From assembly GCF_900129545.1 (NCBI RefSeq), contig NZ_FQWB01000009.1, positions 1 to 64,000 of the forward strand: DNA of 64,000 nucleotides, given 5' to 3'. Below are positions 25,722 through 34,822 of this stretch, in pieces. The notes beneath the pieces are model-generated. The model was not told the DNA's origin. It worked only from the letters and a program-made list of their open reading frames with translations, and ran no database searches. The translations under genes were made by a program, and so were the position numbers. The stretch is from Flavobacterium fluvii. GTDB taxonomy: Bacteria > Bacteroidota > Bacteroidia > Flavobacteriales > Flavobacteriaceae. How positions within the stretch are numbered: position 1 is the stretch's first letter; the number at the start of each line of letters is the position of its first letter.

Positions 25722-27518
25722 TTAGATTTTAAATCTTTTTCTGTCTGTTTCTGTCAAATAGATTTTTCTCAAACGAATAGATTTTGGAGTTACCTCAACA
25801 TATTCATCTTTTTGAATGTACTCTAAAGCTTCTTCAAGAGAGAAAATGATTGGAGGAATAATTCTAGCTTTTTCATCATTTCCAGAAGAACGAACGTTAG
25901 ATTGTTTTTTCTCTTTAGTTACGTTTACACACATATCATCACCACGAGAGTTTTCTCCAATTACCTGACCTTCGTAGATTTCAGCATTTGGTTCAACGAA
26001 GAATTTACCGCGATCTTGCAATTTATCGATAGAATAAGGAATCGCTTTTCCTTTTTCCATAGAAATCAATGAACCTTTGTTACGTCCAGCAATTTCTCCT
26101 TTGAAAGGTTCGTATCCTATAAAACGGTGTGCCATAATAGCCTCACCAGCAGTAGCAGTAAGCAATTGATTACGCAATCCAATAATTCCACGTGATGGAA
26201 TATTAAATTTTACAATCATACGGTCACCTTTAGTTTCCATACTCAGCATTTCACCTTTACGCATTGTAACGAACTCAACCGCTCTACCTGAAAGATTCTC
26301 TGGCAAGTCGATTGTTAATTCCTCGATTGGCTCACATTTTTTACCATCGATTTCTTTGATGATAACTTGTGGTTGACCAATTTGTAATTCGTAACCTTCT
26401 CTTCTCATTGTTTCGATAAGAACAGACAAGTGAAGTACACCACGACCAAAAACCATAAACTTATCAGCTGAATCAGTTTCACCCAATTTCATTGCCAAGT
26501 TTTTCTCTAATTCTTTTGTCAAACGCTCTCTAATATGACGAGAAGTTACAAATTTACCCTCTTTACCAAAGAAAGGAGAGTCATTAATTGTAAACAACAT
26601 ACTCATGGTAGGTTCGTCGATATCAATTGTTTTCAAACCTTCAGGATTTTCAAAATCAGCGATAGTATCTCCAATTTCAAATCCTTCAACCCCAACAATC
26701 GCACAAATATCTCCAGCAATTACTTGTTGTACTTTTTTACGACCAAGTCCTTCAAAAGTGTGTAATTCTTTTATACGTGATTTAATGATAGTACCATCTC
26801 TTTTTACTAATGAGATTGGCATTCCTTCATTCAAAATACCTCTTTCCAAACGACCAATTGCGATACGACCTGTAAATGCTGAGAAATCCAAAGAAGTAAT
26901 CAACATCTGTGGAGTTCCTTCAGATACTTTAGGAGCAGGAACATTTTCAACAACCATATCCAATAATGCTTCAACATTATCAGTTACGTTTTCCCAATGA
27001 TCAGACATCCAGTTATTTTTGGCAGAACCATAAACGGTTGGAAAGTCCAACTGCCACTCTTCTGCTCCTAATTCGAACATTAAATCAAAAACTTTTTCGT
27101 GAACTTCTTCAGGAGTACAGTTTTCTTTATCTACTTTATTGATTACAACACATGGTTTTAATCCTAAGTCAATTGCTTTTTGCAATACGAAACGCGTTTG
27201 CGGCATTGGCCCTTCAAAGGCATCTACCAACAGACAAACTCCGTCAGCCATATTCAATACACGCTCTACCTCACCACCAAAATCGGCGTGACCAGGAGTG
27301 TCTATAATGTTGATTTTTGTTCCTTTATATACTACAGAAACATTCTTTGAAGTAATGGTAATACCTCTTTCACGCTCTAAGTCGTTGTTGTCAAGGATTA
27401 AGTCACCTGTGTTCTCGTTGTCACGAAATAACTGACAGTGATACATAATTTTATCAACCAAAGTGGTTTTACCGTGATCGACGTGGGCAATAATTGCAAT
27501 GTTTCTAATAGCTTCCAT
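25722..27518 (-). CDS. typA: Ribosome-associated GTPase TypA/BipA
   Basis: 598 aa from the ATG at 27518; an open frame reaches 10 codons further but without family similarity. G-domain motifs are complete: G1 AHVDHGKTTL, G2 with RGITI, G3 DTPGHADFGGEVERVLNMAD, G4 NKVDKE, G5 GSAKNNW. These are followed by EF-Tu domain II-like, EF-G C-terminal and the TypA-specific C-terminal domain (GRNKGSLISMEKG, KQSNVRSSGNDEKA). A translational GTPase that binds ribosomes and is important in stress and cold adaptation in bacteria studied. A TACATTTG box at 27538-27545 precedes it. Confidence 0.97.
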   Translation of the reverse strand: MEAIRNIAIIAHVDHGKTTLVDKIMYHCQLFRDNENTGDLILDNNDLERERGITITSKNVSVVYKGTKINIIDTPGHADFGGEVERVLNMADGVCLLVDAFEGPMPQTRFVLQKAIDLGLKPCVVINKVDKENCTPEEVHEKVFDLMFELGAEEWQLDFPTVYGSAKNNWMSDHWENVTDNVEALLDMVVENVPAPKVSEGTPQMLITSLDFSAFTGRIAIGRLERGILNEGMPISLVKRDGTIIKSRIKELHTFEGLGRKKVQQVIAGDICAIVGVEGFEIGDTIADFENPEGLKTIDIDEPTMSMLFTINDSPFFGKEGKFVTSRHIRERLTKELEKNLAMKLGETDSADKFMVFGRGVLHLSVLIETMRREGYELQIGQPQVIIKEIDGKKCEPIEELTIDLPENLSGRAVEFVTMRKGEMLSMETKGDRMIVKFNIPSRGIIGLRNQLLTATAGEAIMAHRFIGYEPFKGEIAGRNKGSLISMEKGKAIPYSIDKLQDRGKFFVEPNAEIYEGQVIGENSRGDDMCVNVTKEKKQSNVRSSGNDEKARIIPPIIFSLEEALEYIQKDEYVEVTPKSIRLRKIYLTETDRKRFKI

Positions 27519-27537
27519 CTGATTTTTTTTGAGGTTG

Positions 27538-27545
27538 CAAATGTA
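27538..27545 (-). promoter_or_regulatory. -7 box (TACATTTG) of typA
   Basis: Exact TAnnTTTG on the minus strand, 19 nt upstream of the ATG. Confidence 0.45.
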
Positions 27546-27652
27546 CACTTTATTTTCATATAAAAAATATTTACATTTTAATAGTTACAGTTTGATAACT
27601 TTATGAAATTATGACCAAAAAATGATGCAACTTTATATTCAAACCAAAAAAT

Positions 27653-27678
27653 ATTCAAATATTTATTTATATTTGAAT
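27653..27678 (+). promoter_or_regulatory. -7 box inside a 26-bp inverted repeat before the PAS kinase
   Basis: ATTCAAATA and TATTTGAAT are 9-bp arms of an inverted repeat (8-bp spacer). The right arm overlaps TATATTTG (27668-27675), an exact -7 box that ends 4 nt before the kinase ATG. It could be an operator or chance in AT-rich DNA. Confidence 0.45.
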
Positions 27679-27679
27679 A

Positions 27680-29392
27680 ATGAAAAATAAAAACAATAGA
27701 ATAACTTTAATCTATATTCTGGTTTCCTTGTTTATGGTCGTTATTTGCCATGGATTATTAGGAAAATACTTTTCGCTATATACTTCTCCTTATTATTTCC
27801 TTATAGAAAACATCATATTTATAGCGGTTTCCGCAACATTTCTAAAATCCATTTTACATAAAAAAGACATCAAAAACACTGTTGTTTACAACAAGTTGAG
27901 GAATACCAATATTGAAATCAAGGAATCAAATGAAAGGTATGATATTGTGTCAAAAGCCACAAGCGACATCATTTGGGATTGGAAAATACAGGAAGACGAG
28001 ATGTCATGGAATAGAGGAATTGAAAATGTTTTCGGATATGCTCCAGATCAAGTAGGTACCGGTTCAAAATGGTGGTTTGACAAGATTCATCCCGAAGACA
28101 CAATTAAAATGTCTATCAAATTATATTCATTCATTGAACAAAAAACGGAAAAATGGCAAGATCAATACCGTTTTAGATGTGCAGATGGTACTTATAAATT
28201 TGTTTTGGACAGAGGTTTTATCTTGAAAGATAAAAATGGCAAATCCGTAAGAATGATTGGAGCCATACAAGACATTACCAAACAAAAAGAGGAAGAGCAA
28301 CGACTCAAATTATTGGAAACCGTAATAACACAGGCCAAAGATTCGATAATCATTACCGAACCCGATTTGTATGATGGCAACATTCCTAAAATAGTGTATG
28401 TAAATCCAGCATTTTCGGTAATGTCAGGATACGAACCGGACGAAATTATAGGAGAATCTCCGAATATTTTCATAGGTCCAAATTCGGATATGCAGGAATA
28501 CGAAAAACTAAGCTCTTCGATAAAAAACAAGCAAGATTGCCAGATAGAAACTATTAGTTACAAAAAAAACAGGGAGGAATATTGGGTAGGTTTTTCAATG
28601 CTTCCCGTTTACAATTCAGATGGAGAACTTTCGCACTGGGTTTCCATTCAAAGAGACATCACGGAAGAGAAAAAACAAGAAGTGGAGAAAGAACAACTCA
28701 TTCGAGAATTGACACAAAACAATAAAGATTTACAGCAATTTTCTTATATCACTTCACACAATTTAAGGGCTCCGCTATCAAACTTAACCGGCCTGTTAAA
28801 TTTAATTGAAGATATTCCAATTGAGAATCCTGAACTAAAAGAAATTCTGGACGGTTTCAACAAGTCTACCCACCTATTAAACGAAACAATAGAAGACTTG
28901 GTAAAAGTGATTGTCATAAAAGACAATCCATCCATACAAAAAGAAGATCTATCTTTGAAAGATGTTTTTGAAAACGTCTTTAGCCAACTGGATTTCCTCA
29001 TAGGACTACACAAACCCATCATAATAATCGATTTTGAAAAAGTGGCGGTTTTACACACCAATAAAGCCTATTTGGAAAGCATATTGCTGAATCTATTGAC
29101 CAATGCCATAAAATACAAATCGGAAAATAAAAAATCAAAAATAACAATCTCGGCAAATAAAGTTGACGATACCGTATTTCTTGTTTTCAAGGATAACGGA
29201 ATAGGCATTGATTTGGTTAGAAACAAAGACAAAGTATTCGGACTATACCAAAGATTCCATGATTTTCCAGACAGCAAAGGACTAGGCTTGTATCTTGTCA
29301 AATCACAGGTGGAAGCCATGGGTGGAACCATCGATATTGAAAGTGAAGTTAACAAAGGCACCACATTTACATTAACATTTAAAAACAAATAA
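27680..29392 (+). CDS. PAS-domain membrane sensor histidine kinase
   Basis: 570 aa. Two N-terminal membrane helices (about 9-28 and 38-58); PAS 1 (about 86-205, IIWDWKIQEDEMSWNRGIEN, with a PAC-like IGAIQDITKQKEEE end); PAS 2 (about 210-332, MSGYEPDEIIGESPNIFIG); a DHp helix with phospho-acceptor His360 in FSYITSHNLRAPLSNLTG; and an ATPase domain (NLLTNAIKYKSE, FKDNGIGIDL, DSKGLGLYLVKSQVEAMGG). The second PAS resembles flavin-free redox/energy PAS modules; the ligand cannot be read. The receiver-only protein starts 2 bp after the stop and is its partner. Confidence 0.93.
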   Translation: MKNKNNRITLIYILVSLFMVVICHGLLGKYFSLYTSPYYFLIENIIFIAVSATFLKSILHKKDIKNTVVYNKLRNTNIEIKESNERYDIVSKATSDIIWDWKIQEDEMSWNRGIENVFGYAPDQVGTGSKWWFDKIHPEDTIKMSIKLYSFIEQKTEKWQDQYRFRCADGTYKFVLDRGFILKDKNGKSVRMIGAIQDITKQKEEEQRLKLLETVITQAKDSIIITEPDLYDGNIPKIVYVNPAFSVMSGYEPDEIIGESPNIFIGPNSDMQEYEKLSSSIKNKQDCQIETISYKKNREEYWVGFSMLPVYNSDGELSHWVSIQRDITEEKKQEVEKEQLIRELTQNNKDLQQFSYITSHNLRAPLSNLTGLLNLIEDIPIENPELKEILDGFNKSTHLLNETIEDLVKVIVIKDNPSIQKEDLSLKDVFENVFSQLDFLIGLHKPIIIIDFEKVAVLHTNKAYLESILLNLLTNAIKYKSENKKSKITISANKVDDTVFLVFKDNGIGIDLVRNKDKVFGLYQRFHDFPDSKGLGLYLVKSQVEAMGGTIDIESEVNKGTTFTLTFKNK

Positions 29393-29394
29393 AA

Positions 29395-29796
29395 ATGCTC
29401 GATACAATTTTATGCGTAGATGATGATCCAATAACATTAATGTTATGCAAAATGGTAATCAACAAAGCCTTGTTTTCAAATAAAATAATTACGGCCAAAA
29501 ACGGAGAAGAAGCCCTAAATTACTTCAAGACATTTAAAGACGGTGATTCCGACATAAAGCCCCAATTAATCTTCTTGGATTTAAATATGCCCGTAATGGG
29601 TGGCTGGGAATTTTTGGACTGTTTCAGCACCACTGAATATTCTGAATACAATACTATAAAAGTAATTATTCTCTCTTCAACAATCGACCCGGAAGATTTA
29701 GAGAAAGCAAAAAAATACCCCATGGTACTTGATTTCTTGTCAAAACCTATTTCAAAAGAAATGCTTGAATACGTAAAGACTAAAATCCAAATATAA
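29395..29796 (+). CDS. Single-domain response regulator
   Basis: 133 aa, a receiver domain only: acidic pair VDDDP (about 8-12), phospho-acceptor Asp62 in LIFLDLNMPVMGGW, conserved Ser (ILSS) and Lys (SKPIS). It has no output domain, so it acts by protein contact or phosphorelay. It is translationally tied to the PAS kinase gene (2-bp gap), and the unit ends at the terminator at 29804-29832. Confidence 0.94.
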   Translation: MLDTILCVDDDPITLMLCKMVINKALFSNKIITAKNGEEALNYFKTFKDGDSDIKPQLIFLDLNMPVMGGWEFLDCFSTTEYSEYNTIKVIILSSTIDPEDLEKAKKYPMVLDFLSKPISKEMLEYVKTKIQI

Positions 29797-29803
29797 AGCA
29801 TAA

Positions 29804-29832
29804 AAAAAGTCCCGAAATTATCGGGACTTTTT
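29804..29832. terminator. Bidirectional intrinsic terminator
   Basis: AAAAAGTCCCGA (29804-29815) pairs with TCGGGACTTTTT (29821-29832), with long A and T tracts. It is shared by the receiver gene and convergent rpsT. Confidence 0.9.
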
Positions 29833-29855
29833 TTTATCTCTAAAAATTGTAATAA

Positions 29856-30107
29856 CTACAATTTAGCAACGTGTTTCGTTAATTTAGATTTCAAATTAGA
29901 CGCTTTGTTATCATGAATGATATTCTTTTTCGCTAATTTATCAATCATTGAGATTACGCTTGATAATTTTGAAGTAGCATCTGCTTTATCAGTAGCTATT
30001 CTTAATGCTTTAATTGCATTACGAGTAGTTTTGTGTTGGTATCTGTTTAATACTCTTCTTTTCTCGTTACTTCTAATTCTTTTTAAAGCTGACTTGTGAT
30101 TTGCCAT
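29856..30107 (-). CDS. rpsT: 30S ribosomal protein S20
   Basis: 83 aa, highly basic and helical, typical of bS20: MANHKSALKRIRSNEKRRV at the N-terminus, TRNAIKALR and ASNLKSKLTKHVAKL at the end. It binds 16S rRNA early in 30S assembly. A single gene between a two-component unit and the tRNA-Glu pair, as often seen in this group. Confidence 0.96.
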   Translation of the reverse strand: MANHKSALKRIRSNEKRRVLNRYQHKTTRNAIKALRIATDKADATSKLSSVISMIDKLAKKNIIHDNKASNLKSKLTKHVAKL

Positions 30108-30262
30108 TTTTTTTTAATTTTAATTGTAATAATTATTATAAACTATCAGTTAAAAAAGAAAAACCTCCCACAATTGTTTTCACAATCACTTTGGTTTTAA
30201 CTAATAAAACAAAAACAGGAGACACCAATCTTTATTTCATAAAACTTATTTACAACTAATTG

Positions 30263-30334
30263 TAGTCCCTGGGGGAATCGAACCCCCCTTACCAGGATGA
30301 AAACCTGGCGTCCTAACCGATAGACGAAGGGACC
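30263..30334 (-). tRNA. tRNA-Glu (anticodon TTC), copy 1
   Basis: On the minus strand it starts GGTCCCTTCGTCTATCGG and folds as a cloverleaf: acceptor GGTCCCT/AGGGACT (first pair G-U), anticodon arm CCAGG-TTTTCAT-CCTGG with TTC, and T-arm GGGGG-TTCGATT-CCCCC. CCA is not encoded. It is identical over its full length to the copy at 30382-30453. Confidence 0.96.
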
Positions 30335-30381
30335 ATTATGCTTACTCTTTTAAATATTTATACTCATTTTAATGAGTTTTG

Positions 30382-30453
30382 TAGTCCCTGGGGGAATCGA
30401 ACCCCCCTTACCAGGATGAAAACCTGGCGTCCTAACCGATAGACGAAGGGACC
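30382..30453 (-). tRNA. tRNA-Glu (anticodon TTC), copy 2
   Basis: Identical 72-nt sequence to the copy at 30263-30334, separated by 47 bp. This copy is upstream on the minus strand, so both are probably processed from one precursor. Confidence 0.96.
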
Positions 30454-30530
30454 TACTTGCGTATTGCGGATGCAAAAATACAACTATTTTCTATTCGCAC
30501 AATAGCTGATGTATATTTTTTTGTTTTTTT

Positions 30531-32009
30531 TTAATATGCCTTGGCAAACAACACCCTTCCAGACGATGGATTACCAGTAAACACACAGCTTCCCGCCTCT
30601 TCCACTCTATTCAATGGAATACATCTTATGGTTGCTTTAGTCAATTCCTTAATCTTTTCCTCTGTCTCTGCAGTGCCGTCCCAATGCGCTGAAACAAAGC
30701 CTCCTTCGCCATTTAAAACCGTTTTAAACTCTTCAAAACTGTTTACTTCAGTAATGTGGGAATTTCTATAATCCAAAGCTTTTTTGAATAAATCTTTTTG
30801 AATTTGTTCCAACAAATCGCTGATATGAGTCACGATTCCGTCTTTAGAAACTACTTCTTTGGTCAAAATATCTCTTCTGGCCACTTCAAAAGTTCCATTT
30901 TCTAAATCTTTTGGCCCCACTGCAATTCGAACCGGCACTCCTTTCAATTCCCATTCCGCAAATTTGAAGCCTGGTTTTTGGGTAGTTCTATTGTCGTATT
31001 TAACAGATATGTTCAATTTCTTAAATGCTTTCACCAAAACATCCACTTCGTTTGAAATAGCTTCTAATTGCTCATCACTCTTATATATAGGAACAATCAC
31101 CACTTGAATTGGTGCCAAACTAGGAGGCAATACCAATCCTTGATCATCGGAATGCGTCATAACCAAGGCTCCCATCAATCGAGTGGAAACTCCCCAGGAA
31201 GTTCCCCAAACGTGTTCTTGTTTCCCTTCGGCATTGGCAAACTTAACATCAAAAGCTTTCGCAAAATTTTGCCCTAAAAAGTGCGAAGTCCCGGCTTGCA
31301 ATGCTTTTCCGTCTTGCATCAAGGCTTCGATGCAATAAGTCTCTTCAGCTCCCGCAAAACGTTCTGTTTCTGTTTTTAATCCTTTTATTACTGGAATTGC
31401 CATAAAATTTTCGGCAAAATCAGCATATACATTCATCATTTTTTCAGATTCTTCAATTGCTTCAGCTTTCGTGGCGTGTGCGGTATGTCCTTCTTGCCAT
31501 AAAAACTCCGCTGTTCTTAGAAACAACCGCGTTCTCATTTCCCATCGCACCACATTTGCCCATTGGTTAATCAACAACGGCAAATCTCTATAGGACTGAA
31601 TCCATCCTTTGTAAGTAGACCAAATAATTGCTTCACTCGTAGGACGAACAATTAATTCTTCTTCCAATTTTGCATTCGGATCAACAATTAATTTACCTGG
31701 ATTATCAGGGTCATTTTTCAATCTATAATGGGTCACGATGGCACATTCTTTAGCGAAACCTTCTGCGTTTTTTTCTTCGGCTTCAAACATGCTTTTTGGT
31801 ACAAACAAAGGAAAATAAGCATTTTGGTGTCCTGTTTCCTTGAACATTTTATCTAATTCCGCTTGCATTTTTTCCCAAATTGCATAGCCGTAAGGCTTGA
31901 TAACCATGCATCCTCTAACTCCTGAATTTTCAGCCAAATCGGCTTTTACAACCAGCTCATTATACCATTTAGAATAGTCGTCTGCTCGTGTAGTAAGGTT
32001 CTTGCTCAT
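30531..32009 (-). CDS. proS: Prolyl-tRNA synthetase (short, archaeal/eukaryote-like type)
   Basis: 492 aa. Class II core: motif 1 region around GCMVIKPYGYAIWEKMQAEL, motif 2 VVRWEMRTRLFLRTAEFLWQ followed by EGHTAHAT, motif 3 in GALVMTHSDDQGLVLPPSLA. Then an anticodon-binding domain (about 285-395) and the C-terminal zinc-ribbon-like domain ending ...LFAKAY characteristic of type 3 ProRS. It lacks the bacterial editing insertion (INS) domain. It charges tRNA-Pro with proline. No clear terminator hairpin lies between it and the tRNA-Glu pair. Confidence 0.96.
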   Translation of the reverse strand: MSKNLTTRADDYSKWYNELVVKADLAENSGVRGCMVIKPYGYAIWEKMQAELDKMFKETGHQNAYFPLFVPKSMFEAEEKNAEGFAKECAIVTHYRLKNDPDNPGKLIVDPNAKLEEELIVRPTSEAIIWSTYKGWIQSYRDLPLLINQWANVVRWEMRTRLFLRTAEFLWQEGHTAHATKAEAIEESEKMMNVYADFAENFMAIPVIKGLKTETERFAGAEETYCIEALMQDGKALQAGTSHFLGQNFAKAFDVKFANAEGKQEHVWGTSWGVSTRLMGALVMTHSDDQGLVLPPSLAPIQVVIVPIYKSDEQLEAISNEVDVLVKAFKKLNISVKYDNRTTQKPGFKFAEWELKGVPVRIAVGPKDLENGTFEVARRDILTKEVVSKDGIVTHISDLLEQIQKDLFKKALDYRNSHITEVNSFEEFKTVLNGEGGFVSAHWDGTAETEEKIKELTKATIRCIPLNRVEEAGSCVFTGNPSSGRVLFAKAY

Positions 32010-32072
32010 ATTGAATAGTTTGGCACAAATTTTGTTTTAATTATTTTAACTAAAAAGTTCAGCAAAACTAAC

Positions 32073-32080
32073 TATTTTTG
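32073..32080 (+). promoter_or_regulatory. -7 box (TATTTTTG) for the Tyr/Gly-rich lipoprotein
   Basis: Exact TAnnTTTG, 30 nt upstream of the ATG at 32111. The -33 region has GTTC rather than TTG. Confidence 0.4.
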
Positions 32081-32110
32081 TAATGTGCAACAATAAAAAA
32101 CCCCATTGAT

Positions 32111-33007
32111 ATGAAAACAAATCTATTTTTCTCCAGAAATGCTGCCCTTTATACATTAATTGGGTTTTTAAGTATTATTGTGGCATCTTGTGGTTCTTAT
32201 CAAAATAGCTCCTATTATGACAACGACGGCATATATGGAAATTCTGCGAAAAAAGAAGTTCAAAACAGTTCGAGTAAACAATACCAACAATATTTTAGTT
32301 CATTACAAGAAGAAAACAAAACTCTAGGCGACACTATTGATATTTCAACCCAAGAATATCCTGGTTGGGGAGACAATCCTACAACAACTTCAGTAAATGT
32401 ATATGCTGACCCTTGGAGTATGTCGATAGGTTTTGGTTTCGGATATGGTTATGGATACGGATACCCTTATTATGGTTATGGCTGGGGCTACCCTTATTAT
32501 GGATACGGATATCCTTATTACCCATACTATCCATATTATCCATGTTACGGATATGGTTATGGCTACGGATACAACAACAATTATTCGTACAACTCCAGCA
32601 GAAGAGGCTCTTCCTACGCCAATGGAATATATAGCAACAATAGATATTCACAAACCTCAGCTACTACAAGAGGCGTAAACAGTACTTACGACAGAAGAAA
32701 CTCCACCAATACTCGTAGCACAACTCAAAGAAACTCTTCCTTTTTGACACGAGATTTTTCTCAAAATCAATCTCAAAATAATTCGGCACAATCAAGAACT
32801 AGTGCAAATACAAGAACTAGTTCAAATACAAATAGCTCCAGAAGCCAAAATTATACTCCTACATCAAGATCATACAACAACACTCCAAGTTCCAGCAATT
32901 ACAGCAGCGGAAGATCATCATCGAGCGGCAGTTCATATGGTGGTGGATCATACGGCGGATCTAGCGGCGGCGGCGGAAGATCTTCTGGTGGCGGTGGAAG
33001 AAGATAA
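32111..33007 (+). CDS. Low-complexity Tyr/Gly/Ser-rich lipoprotein
   Basis: 298 aa. A signal peptide ends in a lipobox-like IIVASC (Cys27), so it is probably a lipid-anchored envelope protein. After a short linker comes a Gly/Tyr/Pro-rich segment (about 98-160) with GYGYG, YPYYGYG and YYPYYPYYP repeats. Then follows an Arg/Asn/Ser/Thr-rich stretch, and a terminal Gly/Ser run (SSGGGGRSSGGGGRR). Such composition gives a disordered or cohesive extracellular chain; there is no enzymatic motif. It is 50 bp upstream of the FadL-type channel and may be co-expressed. Confidence 0.75.
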   Translation: MKTNLFFSRNAALYTLIGFLSIIVASCGSYQNSSYYDNDGIYGNSAKKEVQNSSSKQYQQYFSSLQEENKTLGDTIDISTQEYPGWGDNPTTTSVNVYADPWSMSIGFGFGYGYGYGYPYYGYGWGYPYYGYGYPYYPYYPYYPCYGYGYGYGYNNNYSYNSSRRGSSYANGIYSNNRYSQTSATTRGVNSTYDRRNSTNTRSTTQRNSSFLTRDFSQNQSQNNSAQSRTSANTRTSSNTNSSRSQNYTPTSRSYNNTPSSSNYSSGRSSSSGSSYGGGSYGGSSGGGGRSSGGGGRR

Positions 33008-33057
33008 TCATCTTTCTTTTTTCTAAAATAAAAAACTCAAAACTAATTGAACTAAAG

Positions 33058-34563
33058 ATGAAAAAATACATATACCTTTTATTTGCCGGCCTCTCTTTTA
33101 GTGTTGCCCAATCACAAGAAATCTCGGACGCTATGCGTTATGCACAAGATAATTTGAGTGGAACGGCCCGTTTTAGAGCCATGGGTGGTGCTTTTGGAGC
33201 CCTTGGTGGTGATTTATCTTCCATAAACGTAAATCCTGCAGGTTCGGCCGTTTTTTCAAACAACCAAATCACTTTAACTTTAAGCAATTTCAACACTAAA
33301 AACAATTCCAATTATTTCGGAACCCATACTTCGGCCAACGACAATGCTTTTGAGATGAATCAAACCGGAGGCGTTTTTGTTTTCAGGAACCATAACCCCA
33401 ATAATGACTGGAAAAAATTCTCTTTTTCGATAAACTACGAAAACATAAACAACTTTGACAACACCGTGTTCTCTGCCGGTGTAAACCCAACCAATTCAGT
33501 TGATGGTTATTTCTTGAGTTATGCCGATGGCGTACCATTATCCGTCTTGCAAGATTCCTTCTATGGCGAATTAGACCATGGTGCCCAACAAGCCTTTTTG
33601 GGTTATCAAGCCTACATAATCAATCCTGTTGATCCAAATGATGCAAACAACTCACAATACACTTCAAACGTTACTCCCGGAGGTAATTATTATCAGGAAA
33701 ATAGTGTCTACTCCAATGGTTACAACGGAAAACTTTCCTTTAATATGGCCACCTCATTCAAAGACCAGATCTATATAGGGATAAACTTAAATTCACATTT
33801 CACGGATTTTTATCGCTCCTCTACTTTTTACGAAAGAAACGGCAACCCCACTAATCTCGATTTCACGGTAAAAAGTATAGCCTTTGACAATGACTTATAC
33901 ACCTACGGAACGGGATTTTCATTTCAAATAGGAGCCATTGCAAAAGTTACCAATGAAGTCCGTTTAGGATTAGCTTACGAATCCCCTACTTGGTATCATT
34001 TGAGTGATGAATTTTCTCAAGACATTGCGGCTGTAAGCGAAAACATCAATGGTGAACTGCCGGCAGATATCGTGAATCCCAATATCATTAATTATTATTC
34101 TCCTTACGAATTACAAACTCCAGGGAAGCTTACCGGAAGTTTTGCCTATGTTTTTGGAAAAACTGGATTATTAAGCATTGATTATGCCATAAAAGATTAT
34201 GGCAACACCCAATTCAAACCTAGCAATGATGTTTATTATAGAGGCTTGAACAACGAAATGAGCAACACTCTCAATACCACTAGCGAACTGAGAATAGGTG
34301 GCGAATATAAAATAAACGGATGGAGTCTTAGAGGCGGATACCGTTTTGAACAAAGTCCCTACAAAAACTCTTCAACCATTGGCGATTTGACAGCTTTTTC
34401 AGGAGGATTCGGTTATAATTTTGGGGTTTTCAAGTTAGACTTCGCTTATTCTCATTCAGACAGAAATTCACAACAACCCTTCTTTAATCAAGGATTTACG
34501 GATGCTGCCAGAATTAATACCCAAAACAACAACGTATCAATGACTTTCCTGTTTGAAATGTAA
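33058..34563 (+). CDS. FadL/TodX (OmpP1)-family outer-membrane transporter
   Basis: 501 aa with a signal peptide (MKKYIYLLFAGLSFSVAQSQ). The N-terminal hatch region reads LSGTARFRAMGGAFGALGGD and SSINVNPAGSAVFSNNQ, the signature of flavobacterial OmpP1/FadL proteins (often labelled hemin receptor). The rest is an aromatic-rich beta-barrel ending in Met after an FLF segment. It likely admits hydrophobic compounds such as fatty acids or aromatics; the substrate is not determinable. A terminator follows at 34597-34625. Confidence 0.9.
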   Translation: MKKYIYLLFAGLSFSVAQSQEISDAMRYAQDNLSGTARFRAMGGAFGALGGDLSSINVNPAGSAVFSNNQITLTLSNFNTKNNSNYFGTHTSANDNAFEMNQTGGVFVFRNHNPNNDWKKFSFSINYENINNFDNTVFSAGVNPTNSVDGYFLSYADGVPLSVLQDSFYGELDHGAQQAFLGYQAYIINPVDPNDANNSQYTSNVTPGGNYYQENSVYSNGYNGKLSFNMATSFKDQIYIGINLNSHFTDFYRSSTFYERNGNPTNLDFTVKSIAFDNDLYTYGTGFSFQIGAIAKVTNEVRLGLAYESPTWYHLSDEFSQDIAAVSENINGELPADIVNPNIINYYSPYELQTPGKLTGSFAYVFGKTGLLSIDYAIKDYGNTQFKPSNDVYYRGLNNEMSNTLNTTSELRIGGEYKINGWSLRGGYRFEQSPYKNSSTIGDLTAFSGGFGYNFGVFKLDFAYSHSDRNSQQPFFNQGFTDAARINTQNNNVSMTFLFEM

Positions 34564-34596
34564 ACTTTCGAACAGTATTTTTGAATGATTTAATAG

Positions 34597-34625
34597 AAAA
34601 CCATTTCATTTATTGAAATGGTTTT
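34597..34625 (+). terminator. Intrinsic terminator
   Basis: AAAACCATTTCA (34597-34608) pairs with TGAAATGGTTTT (34614-34625), followed by a T-rich tract. Confidence 0.85.
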
Positions 34626-34665
34626 TGTTTTTGAAAGGTTTTATGAAACACCAAAAGTCATAAAA

Positions 34666-34733
34666 TAGCCCCGATGGAAGCGACATACTCTTGAGGCGGA
34701 GTTCGCCACAAGAGATATAGCGGACAGCGGGAC
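34666..34733 (+). ncRNA. Structured intergenic RNA-like element, copy 2 (Flavo-1-like?)
   Basis: Begins TAGCCCCGATGGAAGCG and ends ATAGCGGACAGCGGGAC, matching copy 1 (224-301) in the conserved blocks. The central stem differs: CTCTTG (34688-34693) and GGCG (34695-34698) pair with CGCC (34704-34707) and CAAGAG (34709-34714), with a single A/A mismatch between them. The compensatory change relative to copy 1 supports a real RNA structure. It lies between a terminator and the rimO promoter, so it may be independently transcribed or simply a dispersed repeat. Confidence 0.55.
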
Positions 34734-34757
34734 AAAACGCCTGTAAATAAATAAAGG

Positions 34758-34790
34758 TTTGCGCTTCTAAAAATAAAAATCGTAATTTTG
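34758..34790 (+). promoter_or_regulatory. Promoter of rimO
   Basis: TTTG (34758-34761), 21-bp spacer, TAATTTTG (34783-34790). Both Bacteroidota elements are present. Predicted leader about 28 nt. Confidence 0.6.
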
Positions 34791-34822
34791 CAAAATTCCC
34801 AAAATATCGGGATTATATAGCT

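Noticed and set aside
30263..30453. Mobile-element attachment site at the tRNA-Glu pair
   Set aside because: The duplicate is a complete functional-looking tRNA gene and no integrase or element lies between or beside the copies.
32379..32678. Overlapping frames in the Tyr/Gly-rich region
   Set aside because: Repetitive DNA opens several frames at once; only the frame with a lipoprotein signal and flanking unique sequence is credible.
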